This document shows, piece by piece, positions 7,996 to 16,951 of a stretch of 64,000 nt of DNA (position 1 is its first letter; each line of letters starts with the position of its first letter). The notes beneath the pieces were generated by a model. That model was not told the origin of the DNA. It ran no database searches and was given only the letters and a program-made list of their open reading frames with translations. The DNA is from Sphingopyxis sp. BE259 (GTDB taxonomy: Bacteria; Pseudomonadota; Alphaproteobacteria; Sphingomonadales; Sphingomonadaceae), in NCBI RefSeq assembly GCF_031457495.1, contig NZ_JAVDWM010000001.1:1414001-1478000 (forward strand), written 5' to 3'. Made by a program: the position numbers and the translations under genes.

Positions 7996-8886
7996 ATGAT
8001 GCGCGTTTATCGCACGCCGGACGATCGTTTTGCGGATTTGCCGGACTGGCCCTATGCGCCACATTATGTCGAGATCGAGGGCGGCCTGCGCGTCCATTTT
8101 GTTGATGAGGGCGCGTCCGATGCCCAGCCGGTGCTGATGCTGCATGGCGAGCCGACTTGGGCCTATCTGTATCGTCACATGATCGGTCCGGCGGTCGATG
8201 CGGGGTTTCGCGTCGTCGCGCCCGACCTGATCGGCTTCGGTCGTTCGGACAAACCCCTCGACCGCACGGCCTACAGCTATGCGGCGCAGGTCGCATGGAT
8301 GCGGCAATCGATCGAGGCACTCGACCTCAAAAACATGATCCTCGCCTGTCAGGATTGGGGTTCATTGATCGGCCTGCGACTGGTCGCCGAAATGCCCGAG
8401 AGGTTCGCTGGGGTCGCGTTATCGAACGGTGGACTCCCCGAAGGGCAACCCGCGCCGCGCGCCTTTGCCATCTGGCGCGCTTTTTCGCGCTACAGCCCGG
8501 TGTTCCCGATCGGCAAGATCGTCAAGGCGGGGGCCAAGCGTGAGCTGAGCGCCGCCGAGATTGCGGCCTATGATGCGCCATTCCCGACCCGCGCGTCGAA
8601 GGTCGCGGCACGGGTCTATCCATCATTCGTACCGCTGGGCCACAATGCCGCGGTGCCAGATCAAAAGCGCGCCTGGGCGGCGCTGGAGGCGTTCGACAAG
8701 CCGTTCCTGTGCTGCTTTTCCGATGGCGACCCGATCACGCGCGGCGGTGATGCGCTGTTCACGTCGCGCGTTCCCGGCGCGCAGAGCATGGCGCACCGAA
8801 CTTTGCACGGCGGGCATTTCATTCAGGAGGATGACCCGGCCGGATTCGTCGCCGCGATCCGAGATGTCGCTGCTGCCGGGCGCTGA
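7996..8886 (+). CDS. Haloalkane dehalogenase-like alpha/beta hydrolase (HLD-I type)
   Basis: A 296-residue alpha/beta hydrolase. HGEPTW (50-55) gives the oxyanion region with Glu52. CQDWGS (118-123) holds nucleophile Asp120 and the halide-binding Trp121. SDGDP (242-246) supplies the acid Asp, and HGGHFIQED the base His274. The Asp nucleophile followed by Trp, with an Asp acid after strand beta7, matches subfamily HLD-I (DhlA-like). Haloalkane dehalogenases convert haloalkanes to alcohols; an epoxide hydrolase would lack this Trp pattern. The ATG at 7996 follows GGGGGAGA. A natural substrate is not inferable. Confidence 0.82.
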   Translation: MMRVYRTPDDRFADLPDWPYAPHYVEIEGGLRVHFVDEGASDAQPVLMLHGEPTWAYLYRHMIGPAVDAGFRVVAPDLIGFGRSDKPLDRTAYSYAAQVAWMRQSIEALDLKNMILACQDWGSLIGLRLVAEMPERFAGVALSNGGLPEGQPAPRAFAIWRAFSRYSPVFPIGKIVKAGAKRELSAAEIAAYDAPFPTRASKVAARVYPSFVPLGHNAAVPDQKRAWAALEAFDKPFLCCFSDGDPITRGGDALFTSRVPGAQSMAHRTLHGGHFIQEDDPAGFVAAIRDVAAAGR

Positions 8887-8889
8887 TCG

Positions 8890-10179
8890 TCAGTCGCTGA
8901 ACGGGTCGCGGATCAGGATTGTGTCCTCGCGCTCGGGGCTGGTTGATACCAGCGCGATCGGGGTCTCGATCAGTTCCTGGACGCGCTGGATATATTTGAT
9001 CGCCTGCGCGGGCAGGTCGGCATAGCTGCGCGCACCCGCGGTCGTTTCCTGCCAGCCGTCCATTTCCTCGTAGATCGGCTCGACCTCGGCCTGATCGGCG
9101 GAGTGCGCCGGGAAATAGTCGAGGATCTTGCCGCGCAGCCGGTAGCCGGTGCAGATGCGGATCGTGTCGAAGCCGTCAAGCACGTCGAGCTTGGTGAGCG
9201 CGATGCCGGTGACGCCCGATACCGCGCAGCTTTGCCGCACCAGTACCGCGTCGAACCAGCCGCAGCGGCGCTTGCGCCCGGTGACGGTGCCGAATTCATG
9301 GCCGCGTTCGCCGAGCTTCTGGCCGGTCGCGTCTTCGAGTTCGGTGGGGAAGGGGCCGCTGCCGACGCGCGTCGTATAAGCCTTGGCGATACCGAGGACG
9401 AAGCCGACCGCCGAGGGGCCAAGGCCCGAGCCGCTGGCGGCGGTGCCGCTCACCGTGTTGCTGCTGGTGACGAAGGGATAGGTGCCGTGATCGACGTCGA
9501 GCAGGACACCCTGCGCGCCTTCGAACAAGATGCGCGCGCCCGCCTTGCGGACTTTCTTCAGGCGCTTCCACACCGGCTGGGCATATTCGAGCACATAGTC
9601 GGCGATTTCGGTGAGGTCGGCGACCAGCCGCTCGCGGTCGATCGGCGGCTCGCCGAACCCGGCGCGCAGCGCGTCGTGGTGCGCGGTCAGGCGGTCGAGC
9701 TGCGGTTCGAGCTTGTCGAGATGGGCGAGGTCGCAGACGCGGATCGCGCGGCGACCGACCTTGTCCTCATAGGCCGGACCGATTCCGCGCCCGGTGGTGC
9801 CGATCTTGCCTGCACCCGCCGCGGTTTCGCGCAGCGCGTCGAGGTCGCGGTGGAACGGCAGGATCAGCGCGCAATTGTCGGCGATCGCAAAATTCTCTGC
9901 ATTGATGACGACGCCCTGGCCGCGCAGCTTGGTGATCTCGTCGCGCAGCGCCCAGGGGTCGAGCACGACGCCGTTGCCGATGATCGACAGCGTGCCGGTG
10001 ACGATGCCCGACGGGAGCAGCGACAGCTTGTAGACCTGCTCGCCGACGACGAGCGTATGACCGGCATTATGGCCGCCCTGGAAACGCACCACGGCATCGG
10101 CGCGGCTGGCAAGCCAGTCGACAATCTTGCCCTTGCCCTCGTCGCCCCATTGCGACCCGATGACGGTAACATTTGCCAT
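8890..10179 (-). CDS. purA: Adenylosuccinate synthetase PurA
   Basis: A 429-residue enzyme joining IMP and aspartate with GTP to form adenylosuccinate, the first committed step to AMP. The N-terminus [15 protein letters not shown] is the GTP-binding P-loop signature, and QGGHNAGHT follows at about residue 38. The signature [13 protein letters not shown] is present. The start at 10179 has a CAGGAC site and gives the standard length; the open frame continues upstream without conserved residues. In many alphaproteobacteria hisZ lies next to purA; here two unrelated plus-strand genes separate them. It converges on the dehalogenase-like gene with 3 nt between stops. Confidence 0.98.
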   Translation of the reverse strand: MANVTVIGSQWGDEGKGKIVDWLASRADAVVRFQGGHNAGHTLVVGEQVYKLSLLPSGIVTGTLSIIGNGVVLDPWALRDEITKLRGQGVVINAENFAIADNCALILPFHRDLDALRETAAGAGKIGTTGRGIGPAYEDKVGRRAIRVCDLAHLDKLEPQLDRLTAHHDALRAGFGEPPIDRERLVADLTEIADYVLEYAQPVWKRLKKVRKAGARILFEGAQGVLLDVDHGTYPFVTSSNTVSGTAASGSGLGPSAVGFVLGIAKAYTTRVGSGPFPTELEDATGQKLGERGHEFGTVTGRKRRCGWFDAVLVRQSCAVSGVTGIALTKLDVLDGFDTIRICTGYRLRGKILDYFPAHSADQAEVEPIYEEMDGWQETTAGARSYADLPAQAIKYIQRVQELIETPIALVSTSPEREDTILIRDPFSD

Positions 10180-10331
10180 GATGCTGTCCTGCTGAACCGG
10201 GCCAAAAACGACCAGCGCGGCGCCCGGCGAGGCCTTAGCGGATTTGGCCGCAGAGGCAAGCGCGCTGGGATGATTTTGCGACATTTGGGCCGGACAAGCG
10301 ATGCGCGCCGGGGGGCGATGGAGGTGCGGAT

Positions 10332-11264
10332 ATGAGCAAGCGAATCTGGATCGGGCTGGCGGCGGTGACCGCCGTGGTGGCAAGCGGGATGCCGGTCAGC
10401 GATGCGCGCGAAAAACTGCGCGACCGGCTGCGTGAGCGAATGGCCGAACGCATGGGCGCCGAGGATGGCGCCAAGGTGCCGGGGGGTGAGACGATCGCCT
10501 ATGGCAGCGATGCGTTGCAGGTGCTGGATGTCTGGCGCGCCAAAGCGGCCAAAGGACCGGCGCCGCTGATCGTCTATGTCCATGGCGGCGGGTGGAAGCG
10601 CGGTAGCAAGGACAATGCGACCGGGCGCTTCAAGCCGGTGCATTATCCGGGGCAGGGCTATGCCTTTGCGTCGATCAACTATCGCCTCGTCCCCGCCGCG
10701 ACGGTCGAGCAGCAGGCGGCCGATGTGGCGAGCGCGGTCAAGGCTCTGATCGACCGCGCCAGCGCGCTGGGCATCGATCGGCGGCGGATCGTGCTGATGG
10801 GACATAGCGCGGGCGCGCATCTGGTCGCGCTGGTTGGCACCGACGAGCGTTATCTGAGGGGGGCCGGGCTGTCTTTCGCCGACATCGCGGGGGTGATCCC
10901 GAATGACGGCGCGGCTTATGATGTTCCCGCGCAGATGAAGGACGGCCCGCCGATCATGCAAGCGACCTACAAGCAGGCGTTCGGGACAGACCCGGCGCGG
11001 CAAAAAGCCTTGTCGCCGACGGCGCACGCCGCGGCGCCCAATGCGCGGGAGTTTCTGCTGCTCTATGTCCAGCGCGAAGATGGCGTGCGGCAGGCGAAGG
11101 CCTTGGGGGCCTCGCTGACTGCGGGCGGCAGCCGGGTCGAACATGGCAGTTTCCCCGGCGAGGGGCTGAAAGGCCATGCCGAGATCAACCGCAGTCTGGG
11201 TGATCCGGCCTATGCGGCGACGGGGGCGGTTGATGCGTGGTTGAAGCGGGTGTTCGCAAAATAG
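10332..11264 (+). CDS. Secreted alpha/beta hydrolase (esterase, HSL/carboxylesterase-like)
   Basis: A 310-residue protein with an N-terminal hydrophobic stretch (5-20), probably a signal peptide. The HGGGW oxyanion motif follows [13 protein letters not shown], and the nucleophile elbow is GHSAGAH, so the catalytic residue is Ser. The remaining triad fits an Asp in the YVQREDG region and the His of [11 protein letters not shown]. These are features of carboxylesterases and hormone-sensitive-lipase relatives that hydrolyse small acyl esters. It starts 152 nt from the divergent purA start and ends just before repeat A3. Confidence 0.82.
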   Translation: MSKRIWIGLAAVTAVVASGMPVSDAREKLRDRLRERMAERMGAEDGAKVPGGETIAYGSDALQVLDVWRAKAAKGPAPLIVYVHGGGWKRGSKDNATGRFKPVHYPGQGYAFASINYRLVPAATVEQQAADVASAVKALIDRASALGIDRRRIVLMGHSAGAHLVALVGTDERYLRGAGLSFADIAGVIPNDGAAYDVPAQMKDGPPIMQATYKQAFGTDPARQKALSPTAHAAAPNAREFLLLYVQREDGVRQAKALGASLTAGGSRVEHGSFPGEGLKGHAEINRSLGDPAYAATGAVDAWLKRVFAK

Positions 11265-11268
11265 CCAT

Positions 11269-11345
11269 CGTCATTGCGAGCGTAGCGAAGCAATCCAGAG
11301 CAGGGTAAGGCCGCTCTGGATTGCTTCGCTACGCTCGCAATGACG
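11269..11345. repeat. Palindromic intergenic repeat, family A copy 3 (perfect 33-bp arms)
   Basis: Arms 11269-11301 and 11313-11345 are exact reverse complements around an 11-nt loop. Compared with copy 1, one base differs in the left arm (GCGTAGC for GCGAAGC) and the partner base has also changed in the right arm. It sits between the esterase and the dioxygenase-like gene. Confidence 0.9.
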
Positions 11346-11369
11346 GCTGAAGAGAAAGGATATGCGGCC

Positions 11370-11747
11370 ATGACCAACCCCGACGCCCCTTACCACGCGC
11401 ATATCTATTACGACCCCGTCGAGCGGCCTACCGCGGCTGCGCTTCGCGACGATTTCGGCAAAGATCCCGCGATCCTGTTCGTCGGCGCGATGACCGACGG
11501 ACCTGCAGGGCCGCACCCGATCGCGCAATATGAGGTGCATTTTCTGGCGCGGTCGTACGATGATGTCGTGGCGACCATCGAAGCGACCGGCCTGCGCGCG
11601 CTTGTTCATCCACTGACCGATGATGACCTGGCCGACCACACGACGCTGGCGCACTGGATTGGCGAGCCTGTGACGCTCGATGTGACGGTGCTCGATCCGC
11701 CGGGGGTCAATCAAGGCGTGCCGCGGTTCGGGGTTTCGGATTTTTAA
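11370..11747 (+). CDS. DOPA 4,5-dioxygenase family protein
   Basis: A 125-residue single-domain protein. HAHIYYDP near the N-terminus, EVHFLARSYD in the middle and ALVHPLTDDDLADHTTLAHWIGEP near the end form the His-rich pattern of the small DOPA 4,5-dioxygenase-like family. Fungal members cleave the catechol ring of DOPA; bacterial substrates are mostly unknown. The ATG at 11370 follows GAAAGGA at good spacing. An earlier ATG at 11340 lies inside the palindromic repeat and is unlikely. It is followed by a compact hairpin. Confidence 0.85.
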   Translation: MTNPDAPYHAHIYYDPVERPTAAALRDDFGKDPAILFVGAMTDGPAGPHPIAQYEVHFLARSYDDVVATIEATGLRALVHPLTDDDLADHTTLAHWIGEPVTLDVTVLDPPGVNQGVPRFGVSDF

Positions 11748-11753
11748 ACCGTC

Positions 11754-11781
11754 CGTCATCCCGGCCTTCGCCGGGATGACG
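11754..11781. repeat. Short palindrome (family B), possible bidirectional terminator
   Basis: A perfect 11-bp stem (11754-11764 with 11771-11781) encloses CCTTCG, a stable tetraloop-like loop. It sits between the convergent stops of the dioxygenase-like gene and hisZ. There is no long T-run, so termination is plausible but not shown. It is a minimal form of the CGTCATCCCGG repeats found elsewhere. Confidence 0.65.
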
Positions 11782-11794
11782 ATAGATATGGGCC

Positions 11795-12907
11795 TCAGAC
11801 CGCTGTTGGTCCGTCGGCACCCAGCCGCCACCCGCACCCCAGCGCCTGCGCATCGTCAATATCGGACAGGGCGGCCACCGTCTGCCAGTCATCGGCGCGC
11901 AGGCTCGCCGCGAGCACCGGATCGTGGCCCAGCGGCAGGAAGATGCGGCGGTCGCTGTCGTCTTCGGCACCCAGCCCCGCGTCGATCAGCGGATCGGGAT
12001 AGAGCGAAAAGCCGACCGCGGCTTCCTCCTGTTCGCCAACCGGAATCGCATAGCCGCCGCCGCGGCCGACCGCGTCGCCCTGCCCCGGAACGAAGATCTG
12101 GAATCCGAACCAGCTTTGATAGGCAAAGCCGTGGCGTTCGGTCGGGTCGAGGGTCAGCGTGACGCGGTCGCGGATGGGGGCAGCGATCGCTTCGAGCGCG
12201 TCGATGCGGGCGGTGAGCACCCCCGATGTATCGAAGGCGCGCAGATCCGCAATCGCCTGATCGAAGGGGCCGGTGGCGCGGAGCAAGGGCAGATAGGCCG
12301 CGGCGCCGATGCGGGTAAGCGCCCCGGCGTCCTTGGCGTCGAGCTCGTCGCGCAATTGCTGGATGTCGGTATCGACGGGCAGCGGACCGTTCGCGAGCAG
12401 ATCGACGACGTCGGGCAGGGTGAAGTCGATCGTCACCGGGCCGATCCCCGCGGCTTCGAGCGCGTCGATCGCGACCGACACAATCTCGCGCGCTGCCGCG
12501 ACGCTGTCGCTGCCGATCAGCTCGGCGCCAACCTGGAGCATCTCGCGCGCCGGGCGCAGCTGGCTGGCGCGCAGTTTGACGATCTGACCGGCGTAGCAAA
12601 GCCGCAGCGGGCGCGGGGCATTGGCGAGCAGTGAGGTGGCGATCCGCCCGACCTGCCGCGTGATATCGGGGCGAAGCGCCAGCGTCCGCTGCGACACCGG
12701 ATCGGTGAAGCGCAGCAGGTCGCGGGTGGTGCGATCATCGTCGCCGCCCAGCGTCTCGCGAAACTCGGCCAGCGGCGGCGCCACGCGGCCATAGCCATGC
12801 GCGCGCATCGCATCGACGAGCGCGCGGGTGACGCGCGACGCGGCTTCGGCCTGTTGGGGCAGGCGATCGCGGAGGCCTTCGGGTAGCAGGGCAGGGGTGC
12901 GGGGCAT
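11795..12907 (-). CDS. hisZ: ATP phosphoribosyltransferase regulatory subunit HisZ
   Basis: A 370-residue class II aminoacyl-tRNA synthetase-like protein lacking an anticodon-binding domain. It starts LLPEGLRDRLPQQAEAAS; DLLRFTDPVSQRTLALRPD is motif 2-like, and CYAGQIVKLR and EMLQVGAELIG follow. HisZ is the HisRS paralogue that partners the short form of HisG to start histidine synthesis. The N-terminal PEG loop and the missing C-terminal domain favour HisZ over HisS. The ATG at 12907 is the natural start. No hisG is in the window. Confidence 0.9.
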   Translation of the reverse strand: MPRTPALLPEGLRDRLPQQAEAASRVTRALVDAMRAHGYGRVAPPLAEFRETLGGDDDRTTRDLLRFTDPVSQRTLALRPDITRQVGRIATSLLANAPRPLRLCYAGQIVKLRASQLRPAREMLQVGAELIGSDSVAAAREIVSVAIDALEAAGIGPVTIDFTLPDVVDLLANGPLPVDTDIQQLRDELDAKDAGALTRIGAAAYLPLLRATGPFDQAIADLRAFDTSGVLTARIDALEAIAAPIRDRVTLTLDPTERHGFAYQSWFGFQIFVPGQGDAVGRGGGYAIPVGEQEEAAVGFSLYPDPLIDAGLGAEDDSDRRIFLPLGHDPVLAASLRADDWQTVAALSDIDDAQALGCGWRLGADGPTAV

Positions 12908-12952
12908 GGGTGCGGCCTTAGGCGGGTCGAAAACTTGATTCAACAACCCAGA

Positions 12953-13040
12953 ATTTCCGTTCGCATCGAGCGAAGTCGAGATGCCTTGATGGCATGGTCA
13001 CCCGATAGGTGTCTCGACTTCGCTCGACACGAACGGAAAT
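12953..13040. repeat. Palindromic repeat, family C copy 1
   Basis: The left arm ATTTCCGTTCG with GAGCGAAGTCGAGA is mirrored by TCTCGACTTCGCTCGA and CGAACGGAAAT at 13012-13040. About 25 nt of loop separates the arms. It lies between the hisZ start and the serA stop. Confidence 0.8.
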
Positions 13041-13051
13041 GGAGGATGGCG

Positions 13052-14638
13052 CTAGAATTTGAGTCCCTTCACCGTCTTCACGCCGGGCAACTGGCACAGC
13101 TGCCACAGCAGCGGCTCAGGCATCGGCGAATCGAGCGAGAGGAGCAGCACCGCCTCGCCGCCCGCGCCGCGGCGGCCGAGGTGGAAGGTGCCGATGTTGA
13201 GCCCGGCGTCGCCCAGCGTCGTGCCGATGCGGCCGATGAACCCCGGGGCGTCCTCGTTGACGATATAGAGCATATGGCCGTCGAGGTCGGCCTCGACCTT
13301 GATCCCGAACATTTCGACCAGCCGCGGGTCGCCATTGCTGAACAGCGTGCCCGCAACCGAGCGGTCGCCCTGTTCGGTGGCGACGGTGACGCGCACCAGC
13401 GTGTGGTAATCGCCGTCGCGGTCGTGGCGCACTTCGCGGACGTCGAGGCCGCGTTCGCGCGCCAGATGCGGGGCGTTGACCATGTTCACGCTGTCCGAAT
13501 AGCGGCGCATCAGGCCGGTCAGCACCGCGGCGGTGATCGGCTTGAGGTTGAGTTCTGCCGCTGCCCCCTCGACCTCGACCGAGATGGTGGTGAGATTGTC
13601 GTGCGCGAGCTGGCCGACCAGGCTGCCGAGCTTTTCGGCGAGGCTCATATAGGGGCGCAGCTTCGGCGCTTCTTCGGCCGACAGGCTGGGGACGTTGAGC
13701 GCGTTGGTGATGCCGCCGGTGAGCAGATAATCCGAAATCTGTTCGGCCACCTGAATGGCGACATTGACCTGCGCTTCGTCGGTCGAGGCGCCCAGATGCG
13801 GGGTGCAGATGAAGTTCGGGGCGCTGAATAGCGGGTGATCGGCGGCGGGGGGCTCCTGCGCAAACACGTCGAGCGCCGCGCCCGCGACATGGCCGCTGTC
13901 GAGCGCGTCCTTCAGCGCCGCTTCGTCGATCAACCCGCCACGCGCGCAGTTGATGATCCGCACGCCCTTCTTCGCCTTGGCCAGATTTTCGGCCGACAGA
14001 ATATTGCGCGTCTGGTCGGTCAGCGGCGTGTGCAGCGTGATGAAGTCGGCTTTGGCGAGCAGCGTGTCGAGATCGGCCTTTTCGACGCCAAGCTCGATCG
14101 CGCGTTCGGGGGTCAGGAAGGGATCGAAGGCGACGACCTTCATACGCAGGCCCAGCGCACGTTCGGCCACGATGCTGCCGATATTGCCGCAACCGATCAG
14201 GCCGAGGGTTTTGGAGGTCAGTTCGACCCCCATGAAATCATTCTTCGGCCACTTGCCCGCCTGCGTCCCGGCGTTCGCTTCGGGAATCTGGCGGGCGAGC
14301 GCGAACATCATCGCGATCGCATGTTCGGCGGTGGTGATGCTGTTGCCGAAGGGCGTGTTCATCACGATGACGCCCTGTTTCGACGCCGCGGGAATATCGA
14401 CATTGTCGACCCCGATCCCGGCGCGGCCGACGACTTTCAGATTGGTTGCGGCGGCGAGGACGTCGGCGGTGACTTTCGTGGCCGAACGGATGGCAAGGCC
14501 GTCATAGTCGCCGATCATCGCGATCAGCTCGTCCTTGGTCTTGCCGGTGATGACGTCGACCTGGATGCCGCGTTCGGCAAAGATCGCGGCGGCTTTGGGG
14601 TCCATTTTGTCGCTGATGAGGACTTTGGGTGCGGTCAT
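13052..14638 (-). CDS. serA: D-3-phosphoglycerate dehydrogenase SerA
   Basis: A 528-residue long-form enzyme that oxidises 3-phosphoglycerate to 3-phosphohydroxypyruvate in serine synthesis. The Rossmann motif GCGNIG lies at 149-154. NCARGGLIDEAAL carries the catalytic Arg, and the HLGAST segment holds the His. An intervening domain and a C-terminal ACT domain (about 455-528, AINEDAPGFIG-like) allow serine feedback. The ATG at 14638 follows AGGA. serC lies just upstream on the same strand, so the two form a serine cluster, although a palindromic repeat separates them. Confidence 0.97.
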   Translation of the reverse strand: MTAPKVLISDKMDPKAAAIFAERGIQVDVITGKTKDELIAMIGDYDGLAIRSATKVTADVLAAATNLKVVGRAGIGVDNVDIPAASKQGVIVMNTPFGNSITTAEHAIAMMFALARQIPEANAGTQAGKWPKNDFMGVELTSKTLGLIGCGNIGSIVAERALGLRMKVVAFDPFLTPERAIELGVEKADLDTLLAKADFITLHTPLTDQTRNILSAENLAKAKKGVRIINCARGGLIDEAALKDALDSGHVAGAALDVFAQEPPAADHPLFSAPNFICTPHLGASTDEAQVNVAIQVAEQISDYLLTGGITNALNVPSLSAEEAPKLRPYMSLAEKLGSLVGQLAHDNLTTISVEVEGAAAELNLKPITAAVLTGLMRRYSDSVNMVNAPHLARERGLDVREVRHDRDGDYHTLVRVTVATEQGDRSVAGTLFSNGDPRLVEMFGIKVEADLDGHMLYIVNEDAPGFIGRIGTTLGDAGLNIGTFHLGRRGAGGEAVLLLSLDSPMPEPLLWQLCQLPGVKTVKGLKF

Positions 14639-14656
14639 TTCGATAATCCTATTTCT

Positions 14657-14748
14657 CGTCACCCCCGCGAAAGCGGGGGTCCCGCTTTCTTGTTCAATGC
14701 TGGACGTGACTTGGAAAAAGCGGGATTCCCGCCTTCGCGGGAATGACG
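14657..14748. repeat. Palindromic repeat, family B copy 1
   Basis: The left arm CGTCACCCCCGCGAAAGCGG and the right arm ending CGCGGGAATGACG pair imperfectly over about 30 bp around a 25-nt loop. Each arm also forms a small hairpin by itself. It fills the serC-serA gap and, if transcribed, would form a stem between the two cistrons. Confidence 0.8.
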
Positions 14749-14757
14749 ATTAAGGCG

Positions 14758-15885
14758 TCAGGCGGAGAGGGTTGAGTAGGCCCAGTCGAGCCACGGGCCG
14801 AGTGCTTCGATGTCAGCGGTGTCGATGGTCGCGCCGCACCAGATGCGAAGCCCCGGCGGTGCGTCGCGATAACCTGCGATGTCGTAGGCCGCGCCTTCCT
14901 TGTCGAGCAGGGCCGCGAATTTCTTGATGAAATCCTCGTCGGCACCGGCGACCGACAGGCAAACCGAGGTCTTCGACCGGCTGGCGGGATCGGCGGCGAG
15001 GTGGCTGAGCCAGTCGCGGTCGGCGACGATCTTGTCGAGCGCCGCAGCGTTCGCGTCGCTGCGCGCCTTCAATCCGTCGAGGCCGCCCAGCGACTTCGCC
15101 CATTCGAGCGCGAAGATCGCGTCTTCGACCGCGAGCATTGACGGGGTGTTGATCGTCTCGCCCTTGAACACGCCCTCGGTCAGCGCGCCCTTCGACACGA
15201 GGCGGAACACCTTCGGCAGCGGCCAGGCGGGAGTGTAGGTTTCGAGCCGTTCGACCGCGCGCGGGCCGAGGATCAGCACGCCATGGCCGCCCTCGCCGCC
15301 GAGCACTTTCTGCCAGCTGAAGGTCGCGACGTCGATCTTGTCCCAGGGCAGGTCGTAAGCGAACACCGCGCTGGTCGCGTCGGCAAAGCTCAGGCCTTCG
15401 CGGTCGGCGGCGATCCAGTCGCCGTTCGGGACGCGGACGCCGCTGGTCGTGCCGTTCCAGGTGAACAGCACGTCGTTCGACCAGTCGACCTGCGTCAGAT
15501 CGGGAAGCTGGCCGTAATCGGCGCGGATGACGGTCGGGTCGAGCTTGAGTTGCTTGGCGGCGTCGGTGACCCAGCCCTCGCCGAAGCTCTCCCATGCGAG
15601 TGTCGTCACCGGCTTGGCGCCCAGCATCGTCCACATCGCCATCTCGAAGGCGCCGGTGTCGGATCCGGGCACGATGCCGATGCGGTGGGTGTCGGGCAGC
15701 TGCAACATCTCGCGCATCAGATCGATGCAATATTGCAGACGCGTCTTGCCGATGTTGGCACGGTGCGAGCGGCCCAGCGATTCGGTTTGGAGTTTTTCGG
15801 GGGACCAGACTGGCGGCTTGGCGCAGGGTCCGGAGGAGAAAAACGGGCGTGCAGGGCGCAATTCGGGTTTCGGCACTTCAGTCAT
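14758..15885 (-). CDS. serC: Phosphoserine aminotransferase SerC
   Basis: A 375-residue class V PLP aminotransferase that converts 3-phosphohydroxypyruvate and glutamate to phosphoserine. It has FFSSGPCAKPPVWSPE at the N-terminus, SLGRSHRANIGKTRLQ and the Schiff-base lysine in ATFSWQKVLGGEGG. This is the divergent alphaproteobacterial or archaeal-type SerC, which contains a SHR motif. The ATG at 15885 has AAGGAGAG at ideal spacing. serA follows, so the pathway enzymes are clustered. No serB lies in the window. Confidence 0.95.
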   Translation of the reverse strand: MTEVPKPELRPARPFFSSGPCAKPPVWSPEKLQTESLGRSHRANIGKTRLQYCIDLMREMLQLPDTHRIGIVPGSDTGAFEMAMWTMLGAKPVTTLAWESFGEGWVTDAAKQLKLDPTVIRADYGQLPDLTQVDWSNDVLFTWNGTTSGVRVPNGDWIAADREGLSFADATSAVFAYDLPWDKIDVATFSWQKVLGGEGGHGVLILGPRAVERLETYTPAWPLPKVFRLVSKGALTEGVFKGETINTPSMLAVEDAIFALEWAKSLGGLDGLKARSDANAAALDKIVADRDWLSHLAADPASRSKTSVCLSVAGADEDFIKKFAALLDKEGAAYDIAGYRDAPPGLRIWCGATIDTADIEALGPWLDWAYSTLSA

Positions 15886-16055
15886 ATAGTCTCTCCTTGC
15901 AGAGAGCTCGCGCGGCGTTGGGACCGCGTGGCCCGGCGCTGCGTTTAAGGTGAGCGCGCGGGCTGTCAAACAAAATGCGTGGGCCGCGCTAAATTTCGGG
16001 TGAGCCGAAGCAAGTCTAAAGAGCTTATTAACCATCTTGCCGGTATTTTGACGCC

Positions 16056-16757
16056 ATGCCGATTCCGCCGTTCTTGCAGCCCCGGATATTGATCGCCGCG
16101 AGCGCCGCGCTGGCACTGTCGGCCTGTTTCGGCAGTCCCGACGTGATGAAGCGCAGCGACAGCAAACGTCCGGTCGCCAGCAAGCCCAACCGCCCGCAGG
16201 TCGTCGGAACGCCATCGTTCACCAGCGCCGAAGCCCAGCAATGCGCGTTCGATCTGAAGCAGGCGGGGGTGCGCTTCACCCCACTCGCCAATCAGGATCA
16301 TGGCGGCGGATGCAGTTCGATCGATTCGGTGAAGCTGCTCGACATCGGCACCCCGACGACCAACCTGGGTGCGATGACTTGCCCGCTGGCCAAGAGTTTC
16401 GCCGGCTGGGCGCAATTTGCGGTGAAGCCCGCGGCGCGCAAATATTTCGGGCAGGAGGTCGTCAAGATCGAGACCTTTGGCACCTACAGCTGCCGCAATA
16501 TTTATGGCGGCCGCTCGGGCCGCTTGTCACAGCACGCCTATTCGAACGCCGTCGACGTGTCGGGCTTTGTCCTCGCCGATGGACGGCGGATCATGCTCGA
16601 CGGCGGATGGAAGGGCGACAAGGCCTCGCAGGAGTTTCTTCGCGCGCTCCACAAATCGGGCTGCCGCCGCTTTGGCACCGTGCTCGGGCCGGACTATAAT
16701 GCCGCGCATTATAATCATTTTCACTTCGACATGAGCGGCAACGGATACTGCCGCTAA
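16056..16757 (+). CDS. Extensin-like family lipoprotein
   Basis: A 233-residue protein with a lipoprotein-type signal (SAALALSAC, lipidated Cys at about residue 24). The C-terminal domain contains SQHAYSNAVDVSGF and HYNHFHFDM, the His/Asp metal-site pattern of the extensin-like/M15 peptidase fold. Six or more Cys residues suggest disulfides in the periplasm. By analogy it may process peptidoglycan, but bacterial extensin-like proteins are uncharacterised. It diverges from serC across about 170 nt and is followed by a MITE-like repeat. Confidence 0.85.
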   Translation: MPIPPFLQPRILIAASAALALSACFGSPDVMKRSDSKRPVASKPNRPQVVGTPSFTSAEAQQCAFDLKQAGVRFTPLANQDHGGGCSSIDSVKLLDIGTPTTNLGAMTCPLAKSFAGWAQFAVKPAARKYFGQEVVKIETFGTYSCRNIYGGRSGRLSQHAYSNAVDVSGFVLADGRRIMLDGGWKGDKASQEFLRALHKSGCRRFGTVLGPDYNAAHYNHFHFDMSGNGYCR

Positions 16758-16760
16758 ATT

Positions 16761-16901
16761 CCTTCTCCCTTGATGGGCGAAGTTGGATGAGGGTGACGGA
16801 GCGTCCTGACGCCGCCCGCTTCAGGCCGAGAGCACCCCCCACCGCTGTGACTAAGCCAGCAAGCTGGCAAGTTTCACTGCCTCCCCCATCAAGGGGGAGG
16901 G
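16761..16901 (-). repeat. MITE-like element, copy 1 (inverted relative to copy 2)
   Basis: A roughly 140-bp element with imperfect terminal inverted repeats: CCTTCTCCCTTGATGGG at one end and the complement of CCCCCTTGATGGGGGAG at the other. Its reverse complement aligns along its length with the element at 17836-18013, sharing CTTGCCAGCTTGCTGGCTTA and GCTCTCGGCCTGA. It has no coding capacity. Confidence 0.8.
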
Positions 16902-16951
16902 ATGTTTGGCCTGACTTGGCAAAGTCACGCAGAGCGGCTAGCCGCTGTCCA

